A stretch of DNA of 64,000 bases, taken from contig JAKSZP010010619.1 of assembly GCA_022478985.1 (NCBI GenBank), positions 62,001-126,000 of the forward strand. Reading direction: 5' to 3'. The position numbers were made by a program, and so were the translations under genes. This stretch comes from Massospora cicadina. Lineage: Eukaryota; Entomophthoromycota; Entomophthoromycetes; Entomophthorales; Entomophthoraceae. Within the stretch, counting starts at the first letter, position 1, and every line of letters starts with the position of its first letter. The notes under the pieces are model-generated. The model was not told the origin of the DNA. It searched no databases and worked only from the letters and a program-made list of their open reading frames with translations. Positions 46,621 to 57,425 of the stretch are shown piece by piece.

Positions 46621-48663
46621 TACTGATAAGGCTCTTTTCCATGGCTTTTATCCTCTTAAATGGTCACAAGGTTTACTTGGGGCGTCACTTGAGACTGAAG
46701 GAAGCTTAATGATCCTTAAATTACAGATCCAGTAAGTTATCTTAACGAGGGTGCAGCAATTTCCAAAGTTTCCTTGATGGGGGAGTATGCATTCCATGGT
46801 ACCTATACTACTTTAATCAAATTTTGTGGGCCAGTTGGTTTAGGTGTCACGTTGGGTGGTCCAAATCTAAATTCGCATCTCTTCAGGCATTCAATCATTG
46901 ACGGCGTGTCTAAATCCTTCAAAAGTTCTGAAAGTAAAGAATGTTGCAACATGGGATAAATCTTGGTGCAATTCTGAAGTGCAATATTGACGTCAAAGTC
47001 CACCATGGCTTTAGCACCCAGCAGTACCTGAGTTTTATGGCTGTACCTGATCAGAAAACTTGGTAATGGTTTCATTTTTCTTAAACTAAATGGTCATGAA
47101 TTTAACCTTGATGAGTACCATGTGTTTGGTGGAACTGAACTTTTGTAAAACCGCGCTTTCCACATCATCAAAGGTCCAATGTTCCTCAGGTAAGTATGTC
47201 ATGATCAGATCTTATCTCTGGTCGTTAAAACAGGTAACATGCTAGTAGCTTTAAAAAGGTCATCAGCCCCATAAGAGTTCATTTTAAACATTTCCAATAA
47301 TGATTGCACATATCCTTGCTTGTCAAATTTAGAACTTTAACTGTACTAAATTTTTGTAATATTGGGTATAAACTTCTTGATCTGGACACCACTAATGCAG
47401 TACTAACCCAAGGCCATGGGTTACTAGCATGGGTTTAATTTTTTTGAAGCTGTCATCTCCATAGAACGGGGCAAAGAAAACAACAAAGATAGCTTAGAAC
47501 GATTAGGTTAATGCAATGTTTTTTAGATAGCCTCCTTCTCTAAAGGCTCTTCCATAGATAGATCTGGTTGGGCAGGAGGCATCTTTTAATGAGGGCACTG
47601 ACATCTATCATCTTCCAACTCACCTTTGATTCTTCATTCCCACGTGTATCAATTCTCCTGTTCCTGAATCTATTGCTGCTTAATTTGTCATAATTTTATT
47701 AAATATCTCAACATTTCCTAAACACTAGCGTGTAAATCATTCATTTCATTCTTGTGAGCAGTCTCTGAGGTACAAAGTTCGTGGACTTGATGGTATAGTT
47801 TTTTGGTTTCATGGAGGAGATCTTTGCTGTTTTTTTAAAGCTCTGGACTAATCCTCTCACAATTTAGTGTCCCGTTGCATGACTGTTTGTCAGTTTCTGA
47901 GCTAATGTAGCTCAGAATGTAGGCGATTAGTGGTCTTAGTGTTACATCTTAAGTGTTGTGCTGCCACCCACATTTTTTGTTGGGTGTATCAGTCAAGTTC
48001 CTTGGCTGCCTCAACCAGTCAAGTAATGTCCCCCAAAGTGACATGGTTAACTTTAACTTCCTCTCTGAGTTGAAACATTTATTGAATCTAATCATAGGTG
48101 ACTCCATGATTGTCCACGCTTGATATCCTATGGCCAAAACGTTCTGGCTTAATTGGTAATTTGTTTGACCAGTTGTTGCAAAATCTGCACACTAAGATTG
48201 TAGTTGTCATTAACCACCTGAAAACGCCCTGTAAACTGGTTTCAAGCTGCCTATTCTTATCCCGCAGCACTTCCACATCTTTCTGTTCTAGAAAATTACT
48301 TCTATAATTAGGGCGTGGTGGCGAAGAAAGGCTAATTATTAACTTCACATAGTGGGTTTGAAAGCTTGGTAAGATATTTCCCCGTTTGAGACAGGCTATT
48401 AGATTGTTGTAGTACTTGATGACTCAGAGACCAAAATTCTTGTATTGCTGAATTAGCTAGTTTTGAATCTTCTGGCAATAAAATATGGCATATACTATAT
48501 CACATTGACTGTGATTAAAGAGCAAAATCCCTAAAGTAACATTTTTCTAATCTTTCTCAGATGCTCCGCGGTGAACTTATAAGTCTCAACACTCCCAAAA
48601 AGGGGGCAATATTGGAATTCAACTTCCTCCAGTACCATTTTGAGTAGTAGTAGGAGAGTTGAT
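46621..48663 (-). pseudogene. Gag remnant, element G
   Basis: Frame 46803-47075 (minus) includes LLGAKAMVDFDVNIALQNC and LSELLKDLDTPSMIECLKR, shared with C (DLDNPSMIKCL). Upstream, about 47100-47200 reads LPEEHWTFDDVESAVLQKF and KKNETITKFSDQ, a typical capsid C-terminal region. The sequence 47950-48600 matches the C leader and gag start. Interrupted by many stops and cut by the H LTR. Confidence 0.55.
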
Positions 48664-49600
48664 TGTCATGACTCCATGACATAATTGTGAGCACAGATTG
48701 TAAGGAAAAGGCTGGACTTCAGGAGGCCAAAAAAGTCATGTTAAAAGGCCTTCCTGACATAAAACATACCCTGTACCAACGATGGGTACAGTTGAGATAT
48801 TCCCAGGTTGGTCCTGGGGATGTGCATGATGCTAGGCTCAGCCTTAAATCCAGGGTGTTAAAACGCACCTGCTACGTTCTTAGCTCTGATGGTTCATTAA
48901 AGTTGCTTAAGGAACCTGAATTTAAAACCCGTTCCATTTATAAATTGTTAAGTTGAGACAATTTAAATGTGAAATCTATAACTCAAGTTTGAACAATCAA
49001 AGTTACAGGACCCTGGCTAATGGTAGCGCGCACCTATTGGTTTGCCTAGGCTTAGCACCACTTCCGCCAATTGACAGCTATCCACACAGTGTTTAGTTGT
49101 GTTTCCACAAGAACTTTCCTTGTTAGTTGTCTAATTTAATAAAAAATCGTTTGTTTTATTTTTTGTATATGTGCATTTATTTAGTCATGTTTTCTAACCT
49201 CCAAGAGGTCCAAATTCACCAAATTCATGACATCCTTGCTTGGGATCTTCTGTGCAACATCCTTCTGGGTGATGCTTTATTTACCCTTTCTTCAGAGGTG
49301 GGTTCCTTAGCAGTGTGTGGGCCCTCACCCCCCACCTCTACTAAAATTTTATCTTACAGACATGCTCCTAACATTAGATGACCAACCATATTTTTGACCT
49401 TGCAAAACTTATTCTAAGTCAAAGGTTTTATAGTAGTTTTCAGGAGCTTTGGTTGTGCACCGTGGTTGGGAGGATCTTGTCCATGGTGGTCTCATTCTCG
49501 TTGATGGTGTGCCATCTAGGCGTTTCTCTTTTTTCTTCACGCGGTATTAGTTCCACCCTTTCAGTGAGTACATAGTGGGTATGGAACATTCAAAGCTCAG
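48664..49600 (+). repeat. 5' LTR of element H
   Basis: The first about 650 bases align with the minus-strand LTR of J from 60477 downward (AGGCCTTCCTGACAT, CAACGATGGGTA, CCGTTCCATTTAT, CCTATTGGT, TTCCTTGTTAGTTG). The 3' edge is not resolved, and 49600 is a guess. Confidence 0.6.
48687..48956 (+). CDS. LTR-encoded frame, element H 5' LTR
   Basis: 89 open codons within the LTR, product unknown. Shared with the J LTR frame are KAGLQEAKKV (KAGRQEAQRV in J), LPDIKHTLYQRWV (LPDLRNTLDQRWV) and RYSQVG (KYAQVG). It then has a D-G-S-L/I block and a R-S-I-Y-K-L/P-F-M-K-Q end. In the 3' LTRs the same frame is continuous with the end of pol. Rich in K and E, with no signal peptide or membrane segment. 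Confidence 0.4.
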   Translation: MSTDCKEKAGLQEAKKVMLKGLPDIKHTLYQRWVQLRYSQVGPGDVHDARLSLKSRVLKRTCYVLSSDGSLKLLKEPEFKTRSIYKLLS

Positions 49601-50880
49601 TTGCTTGGGTTTCCAAGCTTCCTATCACTTCTTCTTGTTATAATAAAACCAGACCTGACTCCCCTCCTCCAGGAGTTGAGTGGCTGTGTCAGATTCTACC
49701 TGGGGCACCTACCTGGGTGTTTAATGTCTATAAAACTGTATGTGGGTGTCCAAGAGTATTGAGAGTTTATTGTGACCTTTGGGACAGGGCAACCCTGTGC
49801 TACCACTTCTGAGCTTTACTGTGGCTCACTTATGCACTGTGATGTTGGACGTTTTGTGTGTCTTTATTTTCGAATCTCCCTGTGTCTCTGGCTTACCTGT
49901 GTCAGACGTTTCCAAAACGTTGTTTTTCCATGCTGCTTTGAAAGCCCCTGCAATGGACACTCAAGTAATTCAAGCTTCCCCCGTGTGCTTTGATCATCCA
50001 ATTGAAGTTTTTGGGTTTTTCCCCGCCACAATTAGAAGGATTTAGGTAATTTAGCCGTCATGGTTTCACCTGGGGCGGCCTCTATAAAGATGGGCCCCAA
50101 AAACTTGTGTGCGCCATTGAAAATGGGGGATTCTTATCCTTCTAACCCTTTGTTTTTGGCGGAAATCAAAAGTGAGCAGGTGCCCAGCCTAAAGCTAAAC
50201 CAAATGTCTCAGTTTATTACGCTGCTATGATGTCACCTAATGCGGCCCCTATAAATATGGCGCTGAGACTCTTTATTTTTCCTTGAATGGGTCATAGCTC
50301 CCCACCAATTCCCTCCCCAATTTTGGCGGAATTGAAGGGCCCAAGCAAGACTAGCCCCAGTTTTGATTTAAATAATTTAACTAAAACAAATTTCTCTCTA
50401 CACCACGTTTGGACAGTGCATGTGGGCAATTGATGAAGGGCCTGAGGGTGATGGCCTTAGATAACAATGTACAACTGGCCATAGGATCAGATATGTGGTC
50501 ATTTACACCCAAAAAAACATTTTATAACGCAAATTTCTTAAATAAAAATGAGCCAGATATCATCTCTTATGGCTCTAGTATGGAACCCATTTCTGTATAC
50601 CAGATCATGCCAGAGAACTCACGCTTGACCTCTACCATGATCCGCAGAACACAGGAGGTGGATAAAAAGTTATTATTACATAATAAAGTGTTTATGCAAT
50701 TTCTGAAGATATGGTGGAATATGTGGCCTCAGTAGTGAGGGTGGCCAAAAATCCCTCTCCATTTTTTGATGCAAAAGCCTCTCCTGGAGGTATGCTAATG
50801 CTTGATGATGAGTTTTCTGGTGAAGTTTTGGCATTTTCTACTTTGAATAAAAACCATTCTAGTATATTTTGTTGACTTAT
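49601..50880 (+). pseudogene. 5' internal region of element H, gag not recognised
   Basis: Contains overlapping short frames at 49772-50045, the tandem TATA-like repeat at 50058-50370 and a 108-codon frame at 50409-50735. The latter (KKTFYNANFLNKNEPDIIS, MIRRTQEVDKKLLLHNKVF) has no gag motif I can name. By position this should be leader plus gag. Only about 1.3 kb is available before protease, so gag is incomplete or very divergent. No primer site could be assigned. Confidence 0.35.
50058..50370 (+). repeat. Two-copy tandem repeat with TATA-like boxes
   Basis: Two units about 167 bp apart. Both carry TCACCT, GCGGCC, CTATAAA (50082-50088 and 50249-50255), ATGG, and later TTTTGGCGGAA followed by GCAAG/GCAGG and AGCC. 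Middle parts have diverged. Resembles a duplicated core promoter. Confidence 0.55.
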
Positions 50881-51280
50881 ACCTTTTCATCTTCTTTAGG
50901 GAAAATCAGCACAACGATTTTGGTAGGTATAGGAGCCTCTGAGAATTTTATTGACCAAGACCTAGCTAACTACCTTGAGCTGAATTACTTATCAGTCGGT
51001 ATGATTAGGGAGGAGCTTTTCAAGGTATCCCCACGTTGAAAGTCCTGGGGTTAATTGATTATCAAGTTGCAAGTATAATTTTTCTGACCGCTTTTAAGCA
51101 ATAAAAACCCTCTTGTACCCCATTATTTTGGGAGTGGAGTGGTGGACAGAGTTTGACGTCAAAACCAACTTTAAAGACAACACCATATAGTGAACTTTGA
51201 AGAATAGCCATAAATTAGTTGTCCCTTTTTCTGAAGTAAACTCTTAGAACAATATGCCCCACTAGCCCAAGATCCACACT
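50881..51280 (+). pseudogene. Aspartic protease remnant, element H
   Basis: One frame near 50900 reads STTILVGIGASENFIDQDLANYLELNYL, parallel to TTILVDTGASGNYMD in J, with the catalytic aspartate changed to glycine and the threonine to isoleucine. After a frame shift, P-x-x-F-G-S-G-V-V-D is what remains of the I-L-G-V-E-W-W motif near 51125. It would process Gag-Pol. Not functional. Confidence 0.6.
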
Positions 51281-52231
51281 CTCAGTCTTGCTCCGTTGCT
51301 GAAGCCCTCTCTGAAGGTTCCCTTACCTTCCTATTTTGGGGGGCTGAAATCTTCTTTTGATGCGGCTTCAGTCAATGTATTACCAGTTCATTCAGAGTTT
51401 GATTGTGAGTTCAAGATCACCGTTGATATGGTGCATATATCTCTTCCCATTTACCCTTTGACTGTATGGGAGGAAGCTGCCTTGGATGTGCGGGTAAATG
51501 AGCAATTAGCTAAAGGCGCAAAATTTTAGTGTACCTCCCCAGTATTCTCCCCACTTCTCTTAGTGTAAAAAGCCAAAGGCACTTTAATCCCATGCGTAGA
51601 TTATGAGAACCTACACAAAGTCACTGTACCAGATTTACATCCCATTTCATTGGATTCATAGATTTCTCACTATGTGGAGAAGGTCATAGCCTTCTCCAAA
51701 ATAAATTTTTAAATGCGTTCAACAAGGTCTGGATAAAGAAGGGCCAGGGGTGCTTACCGCATTTGACCCAAAAAGGAATTTATGCAGTTTTGGGTTATGC
51801 CTTTTGGGCTTAAAAATGCACCTGGTATCTTCCAACGACATATAGATGGACGTTGGGACCTGCCAGGTGTGTGCGCAGTGGCCTACATGGATGATGTTCT
51901 TCTATTTCCCCTGATCATGAGTCCTGTGAAATACACCTACGGCAAGTAGTGGGGAGTTAAATGGAAGCCAGCCTTACGCTTTAAAATCAGTAAGTGCGAG
52001 TTCTTTAAGTCCCAGGCCATCTTACTGGGAAACATCACGTTTGACCAAGGCTACATGATAACTCCAGACAAGGAGAAGGCGATTTGTAAGTGGCCCAACT
52101 CAACTTCAGTCAAGGAATTTGGGAGCTTTTTGGGGACGTGTACATTCCTTAAAAATTCATACCAAATCTTTTCTGATGTGGCAGTGCCCTTATATTAGGC
52201 GAGTGGTGCAAAAGCGCTTCAGTGGTCCCCA
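51281..52231 (+). pseudogene. Reverse transcriptase remnant, element H
   Basis: Frame 51296-51529 reads SSFDAASVNVLPVHSEFDCE and VNEQLAKGAKF, the linker before RT shared with I and J. Then CVDYENLHKVTVPDLHPI follows with shifts near 51595-51640, and the intact catalytic box YMDD is at 51884-51895 in its own short frame. ILLGNITFDQGYMITPDKEK lies near 52020-52075 across shifts. Several single-base shifts separate these blocks. Confidence 0.65.
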
Positions 52232-52690
52232 GTGTTGCAGGATGACTTCCAAGAGGTAAAGTACATCCTACTGTCTATGTCCGTCATTTGCTATTTTGAT
52301 CCTGACAAGGAGTTTATTGTGGCTTCTGATGCCTCTAGATTCGCCATTGAGGCTGCCTTATTACAAGTAGGTGAAGATGGAATAGAGCATCCAGTGGATA
52401 TTTTTCACTTAAGACGTCCCTGCCTGAGTTGAACTATGACGTTTATGATAAGGAGTTATTGGTAGTGGTTGAGGCGCTTACTTATTGATGTCATTACTTG
52501 CATGGCTCATCCCAACCATTCCACGTTTGTACAGATAACCACGCCTTGTTGTACTACTGCGCGCCTCATGTCATGATTTCATGGCAAGCTCGCTGCCATG
52601 AGACCCTGGCCCAAATTGTGTTTTCTTATGATTTTACAAAGGGGCAGGAATGGTTTGGAGGATGCTTTGAGACAAACCCTGCACTAGCTC
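52232..52690 (+). pseudogene. RNase H remnant, element H
   Basis: Frame 52232-52432 ends RYFDPDKEF-like, then VASDASRFAIEAALLQVGED with the first aspartate (D-A-S). A shift follows, then LPELNYDVYDKELLVVVEAL (glutamate in D-K-E) and FHVCTDNHALLYYCAPHV. The tail F-T-K-G-Q replaces the ADALSR box near 52640. It directly follows reverse transcriptase. Confidence 0.65.
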
Positions 52691-52859
52691 CAGACCCAAA
52701 GGAGGTAGAGGTATACAACGCCCATTTGATGATTCCACCAGGTAAGGTTGTGTCCCAATGTTCCTCTCCCTTGACCCACGTGTCAGCGCTTTCTCCTCTA
52801 AAAAGTGGAGGAATATGATGTGTTTAGAAAGGTGGTCCTTTCACAGCCCTTGTAAGCAG

Positions 52860-53750
52860 AATGTACTATGGCCCTTAACAAGAGAAGGTTAAATCAGGAA
52901 GGTAACACAAGAGAGTGCCACGTGAAGGACTAGATGGTGTGGTTTCAGGGGCGCCTATGGGTTTCTGCTGGACCACTTCGCCTAGAAATCATCTAGGAAC
53001 ATCATTATGGGAACATTGTTGGACATCTTAGAAAGGCGAAGTCTCTAGAGCTAATTCGCCGCATTTACAATTGGAAGGGGTTAGCCACGCAGGTTGCCAG
53101 GCATTGTAAGGAGTGCTTGGTCTGCAACCAAATGAAACCAATTTGCTAGCCTCTAGCAGGGGTTGCTGGTTCCAGTTCAAAGGGCTAGGGCCTTCGACTT
53201 CCCTATTTGTGGATTTCATTGTAAAGTTACCTGCTTCTGATGGCTACAATGCCATCATGGTAGTGGTGGACCATTTTACAAAGTTCTCCAACTTTATTCC
53301 CTGTAGAACTATGGTAACCATGGTGGAGATGGCTAGGCTCTTTGTATCTCTCGTGTTCTCACTTCCTGGTGTGCCCAGGAGAAAATTAGTAATTTGGGGC
53401 CCAATTTTACTTCTGTTTTTTTGGAAGAGTTGTGTAAGACTCTTTAAATTTGCCCATGTTGTTCAACTGCCTATCATTCCCAATTAGATGGGCAGACAGA
53501 ACGAGTGAACCAGTGCTTGTAACATTTCCTGCGGTTTTAAATGGCTGCAGACCATTTGGATTGGGTTTCTCACGTTCCCATGGCGCAGTTTAGCTATAAC
53601 AACACGCAACATGCGTCTATCAGTTGTTCCACAAGCTTTGACAACCATGGGTTTAGCCCCGCCTTCAACATGAAGCCCATCTGTGGATTCAAAGTTGAAG
53701 CGGTGGTGGATTTCGCTAAGACTCTCAAGAAAGTATACTAGGGGACTTCC
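52860..53750 (+). pseudogene. Integrase remnant, element H
   Basis: The zinc-finger region at about 52990-53130 has HHYGNIVGH-like, LELIRRIYNWKGLATQVARH and CKECLVCNQMK (C-x2-C). The core frame at 53113-53487 contains LFVDFIVKLPASDGYNAIMV (first aspartate) and VVVDHFTKFSNFIPC. The second aspartate block is shifted, and DGQTERVNQCL (catalytic glutamate) lies near 53490. Frame 53541-53741 gives MAQFSYNNTQHASISCS and NHGFSPAFNMKP, the helix common to gypsy integrases. Confidence 0.7.
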
Positions 53751-54345
53751 ACGAATTTTGAGGCAGCAATGCAAGTTTATAAAGAGAACGCCAATGAAAA
53801 ATAGATACATAGATCCTGCATACAAGGAAGGAGATCTCGTGATGCTTGATGCTTAAAACATACCTATCAATCAGCCATGAAAAAAGCTGGGACCAAAGAG
53901 GATTGGGTCTTACTGCATTTTCAGAAAGGTGGGCCACGCTTCATAAAAGTTAGATATTCCCCCTCATTCTTTATCTTTGCCATCTTTCATGAAAGCAAGC
54001 TGACGTCATTTGAAACTCCCCACCAGAGACTCTGGAGGCTTATCTCATTGATGGGGCGCCAGAGTGGGAAGTGGAGGAGATTGTAGTCTTTCATCATGTA
54101 AGAAGGCGACTTGAGTATCTTGCATCCTGGAAGGGTTTTGATGCAGCGGAGAATATTTTGGTGCCAGCACATAAATGCACCCGTGCCCAAGATCTTATTA
54201 AAAAATTTACATGAGCGTTTCCCTGAGTCTGTAGAACTTAAGTTGAAGCAAATCATTGCTGCCATGAAGCTGGACCCTGCCCACAAGAACTTTTCCTTGG
54301 CAAAAGCCCCTGGAGGAGGGGTGGAGCTCTAAAAGAACGAGAGGG
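53751..54345 (+). pseudogene. Integrase C-terminus, chromodomain tail and polypurine tract, element H
   Basis: The blocks YKEGDLVMLDA, KKLGPKRIGSY-like, FKIFAIFHESKLT and the proline-to-R-L-W linker are spread over frames. A chromodomain follows near 54085-54175 (RRLEYLASWKGFDAAENILV). Frame 54111-54332 then runs through NLHERFPESVELKLKQIIAA and AHKNFSLAKAPGGGVEL to a TAA. The next codons, in the same frame, are the purine tract (AAAGAACGAGAGGGTAA) and the LTR ATG at 54348. In J the equivalent frame has no stop at this point. Confidence 0.65.
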
Positions 54346-54348
54346 TAA

Positions 54349-54465
54349 TGTCATGGCTCCAGGATATAATTGAAAACAGATTGTAAGGACAAGACTGGAC
54401 GTTAGGAGGCCAAAAGGGTCATATTACAAGGCCTTCCTGGCATAAATTATACTTTCAGAAAACGA
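54349..54465 (+). repeat. 3' LTR of element H, truncated
   Basis: Matches the start of the 5' LTR (TGTCATG, CAGATTGTAAGGA, AGGAGGCCAAAA, GGCCTTCCTG). It breaks off at about 54465, where the LTR end of element I begins. Confidence 0.7.
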
Positions 54466-55375
54466 GTATGGGCTCTGCTAGTTGGCAGGCCAACCAGTAT
54501 GAAGACTGGTCAGCCTGTATGGAGAGTGTCTATAACTCTCCTGTTCTCATCATGGTAGTGCATGGTGCACAGGCCCAAAGCCATGGAACTAGTTGCAAGT
54601 AGTAAAGTTACTAGAGCTCAGAAGAGCATTCTTGAGCTATAATAACTTAGGTCAAGAATGGCATCATTATAAAAAATAACCAAATTGGAAACACGCGGTG
54701 CTCAGAGTGGTTGGGTATAAGTGCCCCAGGTTGGAGATAACCTGGGCTGCCAAACGGTGCAAGGGCGGTTAAATTTATTATAGGTATAAATAAATGGTTA
54801 ATGTGGCACAAGACCTCTAAAAAAGAGGTCCGCGCACAGGGTCATCCAAGATAGCATAAGTAAAACGGTGCACTAGTGAAGGTTTTTATTTAAGGGGGAA
54901 GTCAACTAATGGGAGAGATTGGTATTGACATGAGGAATTTAAGGGAATTTAGGAAAATGATCAATTGAAGGAAGCGTGTCTAAGCCAAGGCGCACCAATA
55001 GGTGCACACTTCCGTCAGGAAATAAACTGTACTTGTTAATTGTCCAAACTTGGGTAATTGATTGTAGGAGTGGTCAACCTAAGATAGAAATTTTGAAAAC
55101 TGAAGAGGGTTTCAAAACCTCATTTACTTAAAAACTGAAGCAAACTGTTTTTATTTATAATAAAGCTAGTTCATTTTAATGCTCCTGCTCTTATATAGGG
55201 CTGAACTTTTCTTGCATTCATAAGACCAACCTGGGCATACTTCACCTTAACCCAGCGTTGATCTATGGTATGTTGAGGTCATGGAGGCCTGCTAGCTTCA
55301 CCTTCTTGGCCTCCTGACATGCTGATTTGTCCTTAACGTTGGTCCCAATTATGATGTCATTTTCTAACCATGGCA
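54466..55375 (-). repeat. 3' LTR of element I
   Basis: On the minus strand it starts TGCCATGGTTAG after GAGAGGGTAA. It aligns with the J LTR (CAACGCTGGGTTAAG, AACCTGGG, GAGAGTTATAGACACTCTCC). Its last about 52 bases (54466-54517) differ from J and instead match the LTR end of the small element at 22321. It contains TATA-like CTATATAAGAGCAGG near 55190. Confidence 0.65.
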
Positions 55376-56108
55376 TTACCCTCTCCTCATTTCAGGGCTC
55401 AACCCCCCTCCAGGGCTTGCGCCAGGGAAAAGCTTTTGTGGGCTGGGGCCAACTTAATTGTGGCAACAGCTTGCTTTGACTAAGATCTGGCGGCCTGGGG
55501 AAAACGCTTGTGGAAAGCAACAATTAGGTCTTGGGCATGTGCACAGTCACGTGCTGGTACCCAACTTTTTTGCTGCGTCAAATCCCTTCCAGGATAACAG
55601 GTACTTAAGTCTTCTTTTTACTCTGCGGGAGGCTGCTATTTCCTCCACTTACCACTCTGGCACCCCATCCACAAGATAAGCCTCAGGAGTCTCTGGCGGG
55701 GGCCCTCAAACAACATCAATTTGCTCTCATGAAAGACAGAAAAAATCCAAAATGAAGAGGGAAGATCCAACTGATATGAGGCGTGGACCAACTTTCTAAC
55801 AACGCGGTAAGGGCCAATCCTCTTTGGTTCCAACTTTTTGCATGGCTGCTTGTTAGGAATGTTATGAGCATCAAGCATCTTGAGATCACATTCTTTGTAC
55901 GCTGGACCCATTCATCACTTACCATCAGTGTTCTCCTTATATACTTGCATTGCTCCCAAACTCGTGGAAACCCCCTGATGTACTTTCTTGATAGTCTTGG
56001 AAAAGTCACTTCCGCTAACACTTTAGATCCACAGATGGGCTCCATGTTAAAGGAAGGGTTAAAACCATGGTTGGCGAAAAATGAGGAACAGCCAATTGAA
56101 GAATGCAA
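55376..56108 (-). pseudogene. Integrase C-terminus and chromodomain, element I
   Basis: Frame 55636-55911 (minus) reads GPAYKECDLKMLDAHNIPNK, KKLEPKRIGPYRVVRKLVHA (GPY/F module) and FWIFSVFHESKLMLF. The overlapping frame 55716-56108 gives the preceding helix, NHGFNPSFNMEPICGSKV. A chromodomain remnant (STCYPGRDLTQQKSWVPARD) is at about 55560-55620 in a shifted frame. The family pattern then leads to a tail, a purine tract and the LTR. Confidence 0.65.
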
Positions 56109-56810
56109 AGCGTTGTTGTAGCTAAATGGGCCATAGGAAGGTGAGGAACCTAATCTGAATGATCAGCGGTAGTGTAACATTGTAGAAAATGTTCTAAACA
56201 CTAGTTCACTCGTTCAGTCTGCCCATCTGATTGGGGATGATAGGCAGTTGAACGGTAGGGGCAAATCTTAGGAGTCTTACACAACTCTTCCCAAAAATGG
56301 AGTTAAACTGGGGTCCTCAATCACTAATAATTTCTTAGGGGGACCCCTTGAAGCGCAAACACATGAGTGACGAAGATCCTAGCCATCTCAGATGCTGTTA
56401 TTGTTGTTTTGCAAGGAATAAAGTGGGCGAACTTCATAAAACGGTCCACCACCACCATGATGGCATCATAACCATCAAGAACAGGTAATTCCACAGTAAA
56501 ATTTACCAATAGGGAAGTCCAGGGACCTTCAGCCTCTTGAACTGGTACCAAAAACCCCGCTAAAGGTTGCAATTTAGTTTTATTTGATTGCAGATCAAGC
56601 ACTCTTTACAATACCATCCCACCTGAGCAGGTAAGCCTTTTCAATTATAGGTGCGTCAAATTAACTCCAAAGTCTTTGCTTTCCCAGGATGACCAACGGT
56701 GATTCCATCATGATGGTCCCAGATGTTTTCCAGGTGAAGTGGTCCAGCAGGAACCCAAAGGCGTCCCTGAAACCACACCATCTCATCCTTTAAATGATAA
56801 CCCCTGGATA
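56109..56810 (-). pseudogene. Integrase zinc finger and core, element I
   Basis: Frame 56324-56602 (minus) reads [20 protein letters not shown], with the first catalytic aspartate changed to asparagine, and VVVDRFMKFAHFIPCKTTIT, then VFALQGVPLRNY at the break before the second aspartate. The zinc-finger part (HHDGITVGHPGKAK, CKECLICNQ) is readable at 56570-56720 with shifts. The block with D-G-Q-T-E-R lies near 56215. Confidence 0.65.
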
Positions 56811-57425
56811 GATCCTCCTGATTAATACTGCTCTAAGAAAGTACCATAATATTCAGCCAATAATGGCTGAGAAAGGACTATCTTTTTGAACATACTGTAT
56901 TCCTCAGCATTTTCCAGAGGTGCAAGCGTGGGCCTGTTGGCCGTGGAAGAGAGAAGTGGAGGCACAATCTTATTTAGCGGAATCATCAAATGGGTGTTAT
57001 GAACCTCCACCTCCTTTGGATCAAACGCTAATGCAAGATTGCAGCTCAAAGCATCTTTCAACCCATCATCCTTGCCCTTGGTGAACTCATAAGGAAATGC
57101 AAATTGGGCAAGGTCTCTTGCCAACAGGTCTGCCGTGGAGTTAGGACATGAGGAGCGCGGTAGTACAGTAAGGCATGGTGATCTTTATGTACATGGAAAA
57201 GTTGGGAAAAGTCATGCAAGTGATGACACCAATAAGTAAACGCCTCCACCACTTCTAGGAACTCTTTGTCATAAACAGCGTAGTTTAACTCAGGCAAAGA
57301 CATTTTCCTAGAAAAATATCCCACCAGATGCTCTATACCATCTTCACCTACTTGTAACAAGGCAGCCGCTATGGCGAAGTTGGAGGCATCAGTAGACACA
57401 ATGAATTATTTTTAAGGATCTACAT
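56811..57425 (-). pseudogene. RNase H and connection to integrase, element I
   Basis: Frame 57058-57399 (minus) reads MSTDASNFAIAAALLQVGED (first aspartate) and YFSRKMSLPELNYAVYDKEF (glutamate), then VHKDHHALLYYRAPHVLTPR. The tail F-T-K-G-K-D-D-G-L-K-D-A-L-S in frame 56822-57124 keeps the last catalytic aspartate. It is followed by a linker to the integrase finger. One frame change separates the two parts; the catalytic triad is otherwise present. Confidence 0.7.

Larger units (their letters stand above)
42430..48663 (-). mobile_element. Element G, Ty3/gypsy, C family, 5'-truncated
   Basis: Minus-strand element with 3' LTR, integrase, RNase H, reverse transcriptase and gag in the expected order. 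It is collinear with C (25526-29625) over gag and reverse transcriptase in inverted orientation. Its 5' end is cut at 48663 by the LTR of element H, so its own 5' LTR may lie beyond the right edge. It appears inserted in the gag of F. CpG-poor and stop-rich. Confidence 0.65.
48664..54465 (+). mobile_element. Element H, chromodomain Ty3/gypsy retrotransposon
   Basis: Starts with a 5' LTR TGTCATGACTCC and ends with the first about 117 bases of the matching 3' LTR (TGTCATGGCTCC at 54349), where element I interrupts it. Internal order is an untranslated region with a tandem repeat, gag-side DNA, protease, reverse transcriptase, RNase H, integrase, chromodomain tail, purine tract GAGAGGGTAA. It belongs to the same family as I, J and K. 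All frames are broken. Confidence 0.75.
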
